Assembly: GCA_902615995.1 (NCBI GenBank)
Contig: CACMRF010000010.1
Span: 1-40,565 of the forward strand
Length of the DNA: 40,565 bases
Source: an uncultured SAR116 cluster alpha proteobacterium
GTDB taxonomy: Bacteria > Pseudomonadota > Alphaproteobacteria > Puniceispirillales > Marisalimonadaceae
Reading direction: 5' to 3'
Part shown: in pieces, positions 39,823-40,565 of the stretch
Layout: each line of letters opens with the position of its first letter
Position numbering within the stretch: position 1 is the stretch's first letter
The notes under the pieces: model-generated
Told to the model about the DNA's origin: nothing
The model's input: the letters and a program-made list of their open reading frames with translations, nothing else
The model's database searches: none
Program-made: the position numbers and the translations under genes

Positions 39823-40565
39823 AATCGTAATTAAAAAATCCATTTAGTATTAAGTATATTGAAATAATTGTTAAAATTGAGTTGAGAAATATCTTAAAGT
39901 ACTTTTGACCAAATTTAATTAAAACTTTTTTACCTATATATGTACCTATGAAACCTGCAATTATCATCAATAAAATGATATGAAAGTAATCTGAAAAACT
40001 AAATCCCATAAATCCAAATACTAAAACTTTTATAGCATGCTGCATTGACATCAACGCTGCATGAGTTGCTGTATGACTTAGTGGATTTAATTTCATCGTC
40101 TTAACCATACCAGCAATAAAAGGACCAGTAGCTCCAAAAAACATAGTTAAAAAACTTGAAAAAATACCTCCTATAATAATGTATCTTGATTTAATTGCAG
40201 GTATCTTTCCATAAACTGTCCACAAAATAAAAAAACCTACAATCAACTGAATAAACCAACCTGGAAACTGAATGAAAGTATAGCCTCCAAATAAACTCCC
40301 TATAATAGTTCCAATAAAAAAAGGTAAAATTGGTTTTTTGTAAACATCTTTAATCATAAGAAGCATTCTTCCAAAATTTGAAGCAATTTGAACAGAACCA
40401 TGAACAGGCAGTAAAGCTATTGGATTTAGGAATATTGCTAACAAACCTAAAAACACAGCCCCTCCTCCTATACCAAATGCTGCAGATATAAAAGAAGTGA
40501 ACATACTTGAGAAAATAAGAAAAATAATACTAAACTCAGATAACTCTTCTGGAAAAGTGATATAA
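39806..40565 (-). CDS. Sulfite exporter TauE/SafE (TSUP) family permease, N-terminus outside window
   Basis: A membrane protein of the TSUP family (TauE/SafE/YfcA): 'SAAFGIGGGAVFLGLLAIFLNPIALLPVHGSVQIASNFGRM' is the conserved first repeat, with the glycine-rich 'GIGGG', and 'FFGATGPFIAGM' starts the second repeat. Members export or import sulfite, sulfoacetate or other small organosulfur or C2 anions; specificity is not readable. The frame is open from the internal ATG at 40504 to the window end ('ITFPEELSEFSIIFLIFSS' precedes it), so the true start probably lies beyond the right edge and the feature is partial. It converges on tctA with a 17-nt overlap of coding ends. Confidence 0.85.
   Translation of the reverse strand, partial: YITFPEELSEFSIIFLIFSSMFTSFISAAFGIGGGAVFLGLLAIFLNPIALLPVHGSVQIASNFGRMLLMIKDVYKKPILPFFIGTIIGSLFGGYTFIQFPGWFIQLIVGFFILWTVYGKIPAIKSRYIIIGGIFSSFLTMFFGATGPFIAGMVKTMKLNPLSHTATHAALMSMQHAIKVLVFGFMGFSFSDYFHIILLMIIAGFIGTYIGKKVLIKFGQKYFKIFLNSILTIISIYLILNGFFNYDFTFSS

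Noticed and set aside
1..40565. CRISPR arrays, insertion sequences, prophage or toxin-antitoxin/defence loci
   Set aside because: No regularly spaced repeats, transposase, integrase, phage structural genes or recognised defence proteins were seen. The DNA-repair cassette is a housekeeping-type end-repair set, not a defence island.

Overview
The window is a gene-dense, very AT-rich stretch (roughly 30% G+C by eye) with short intergenic gaps, many 3-30 nt spacings and several overlapping gene ends. Gene content points to a streamlined marine alphaproteobacterium, for example a HIMB59/AEGEAN-169-like or Pelagibacterales-like lineage. The pointers are a Coq7-type ubiquinone hydroxylase, a TIGR03643 protein, the ligase-associated DNA-damage cassette, leucine-degradation acyl-CoA genes, a tripartite tricarboxylate transporter and an ABC transporter of the branched-chain amino acid type. 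The lineage is an inference; there is no rRNA or marker gene to settle it.

Layout. 1-309 is the start of a TPR protein running off the left edge. 747-3945 is a nucleotide-sugar cassette: GDP-mannose 4,6-dehydratase, a GDP-fucose/colitose-synthase-type reductase, and a PLP enzyme with His in place of the catalytic Lys. Together these match a GDP-colitose (3,6-dideoxyhexose) route. It abuts a decayed reading frame and tRNA-Arg(CCT) at 4213-4288, so the left end looks like the edge of a variable surface-polysaccharide island. After a lone SDR, a tight minus-strand operon (5543-12059) carries fbp-tkt-pgk-gap-rpe-gph. This is a Calvin-operon-like set with no RuBisCO, phosphoribulokinase or aldolase in the window, so gluconeogenic and non-oxidative pentose-phosphate carbon flow is the simplest reading.

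12146-16625 is a nitrogen block: a half-length GlnE-like nucleotidyltransferase, the ammonium channel AmtB, and glutamate dehydrogenase, with a clear shared terminator between the last two. 16730-23727 is a plus-strand acyl-CoA operon: TerB-like protein, isovaleryl-CoA dehydrogenase, methylcrotonyl-CoA carboxylase beta subunit, methylglutaconyl-CoA hydratase, an AhpD-like CxxC protein, a second acyl-CoA dehydrogenase and a class III CoA transferase. The biotin-carrying carboxylase subunit and HMG-CoA lyase are missing here. An AroE-like gene, a small NrtS-like membrane protein and a divergent 102-residue unknown follow.

25189-29704 encodes a complete Liv-type ABC transporter on the minus strand. 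29776-36758 holds the ligase-associated DNA-repair cassette in two divergent halves: helicase and PdeM leftward, exonuclease and ATP-dependent ligase rightward, with only 17 nt between the two start codons. The leftward half runs on into TIGR03643, coq7, a DCC thiol oxidoreductase and a 59-residue protein. 36841-39822 is a complete TctCBA transporter, converging on a TauE/SafE (TSUP) permease that runs off the right edge.

No CRISPR array, insertion sequence, prophage or overt defence system was found. The most unusual items are the half-length GlnE, the colitose-type cassette beside a tRNA, the incomplete leucine operon, the NrtS-like protein, and matching hairpins just after the binding-protein gene in both transporter operons.
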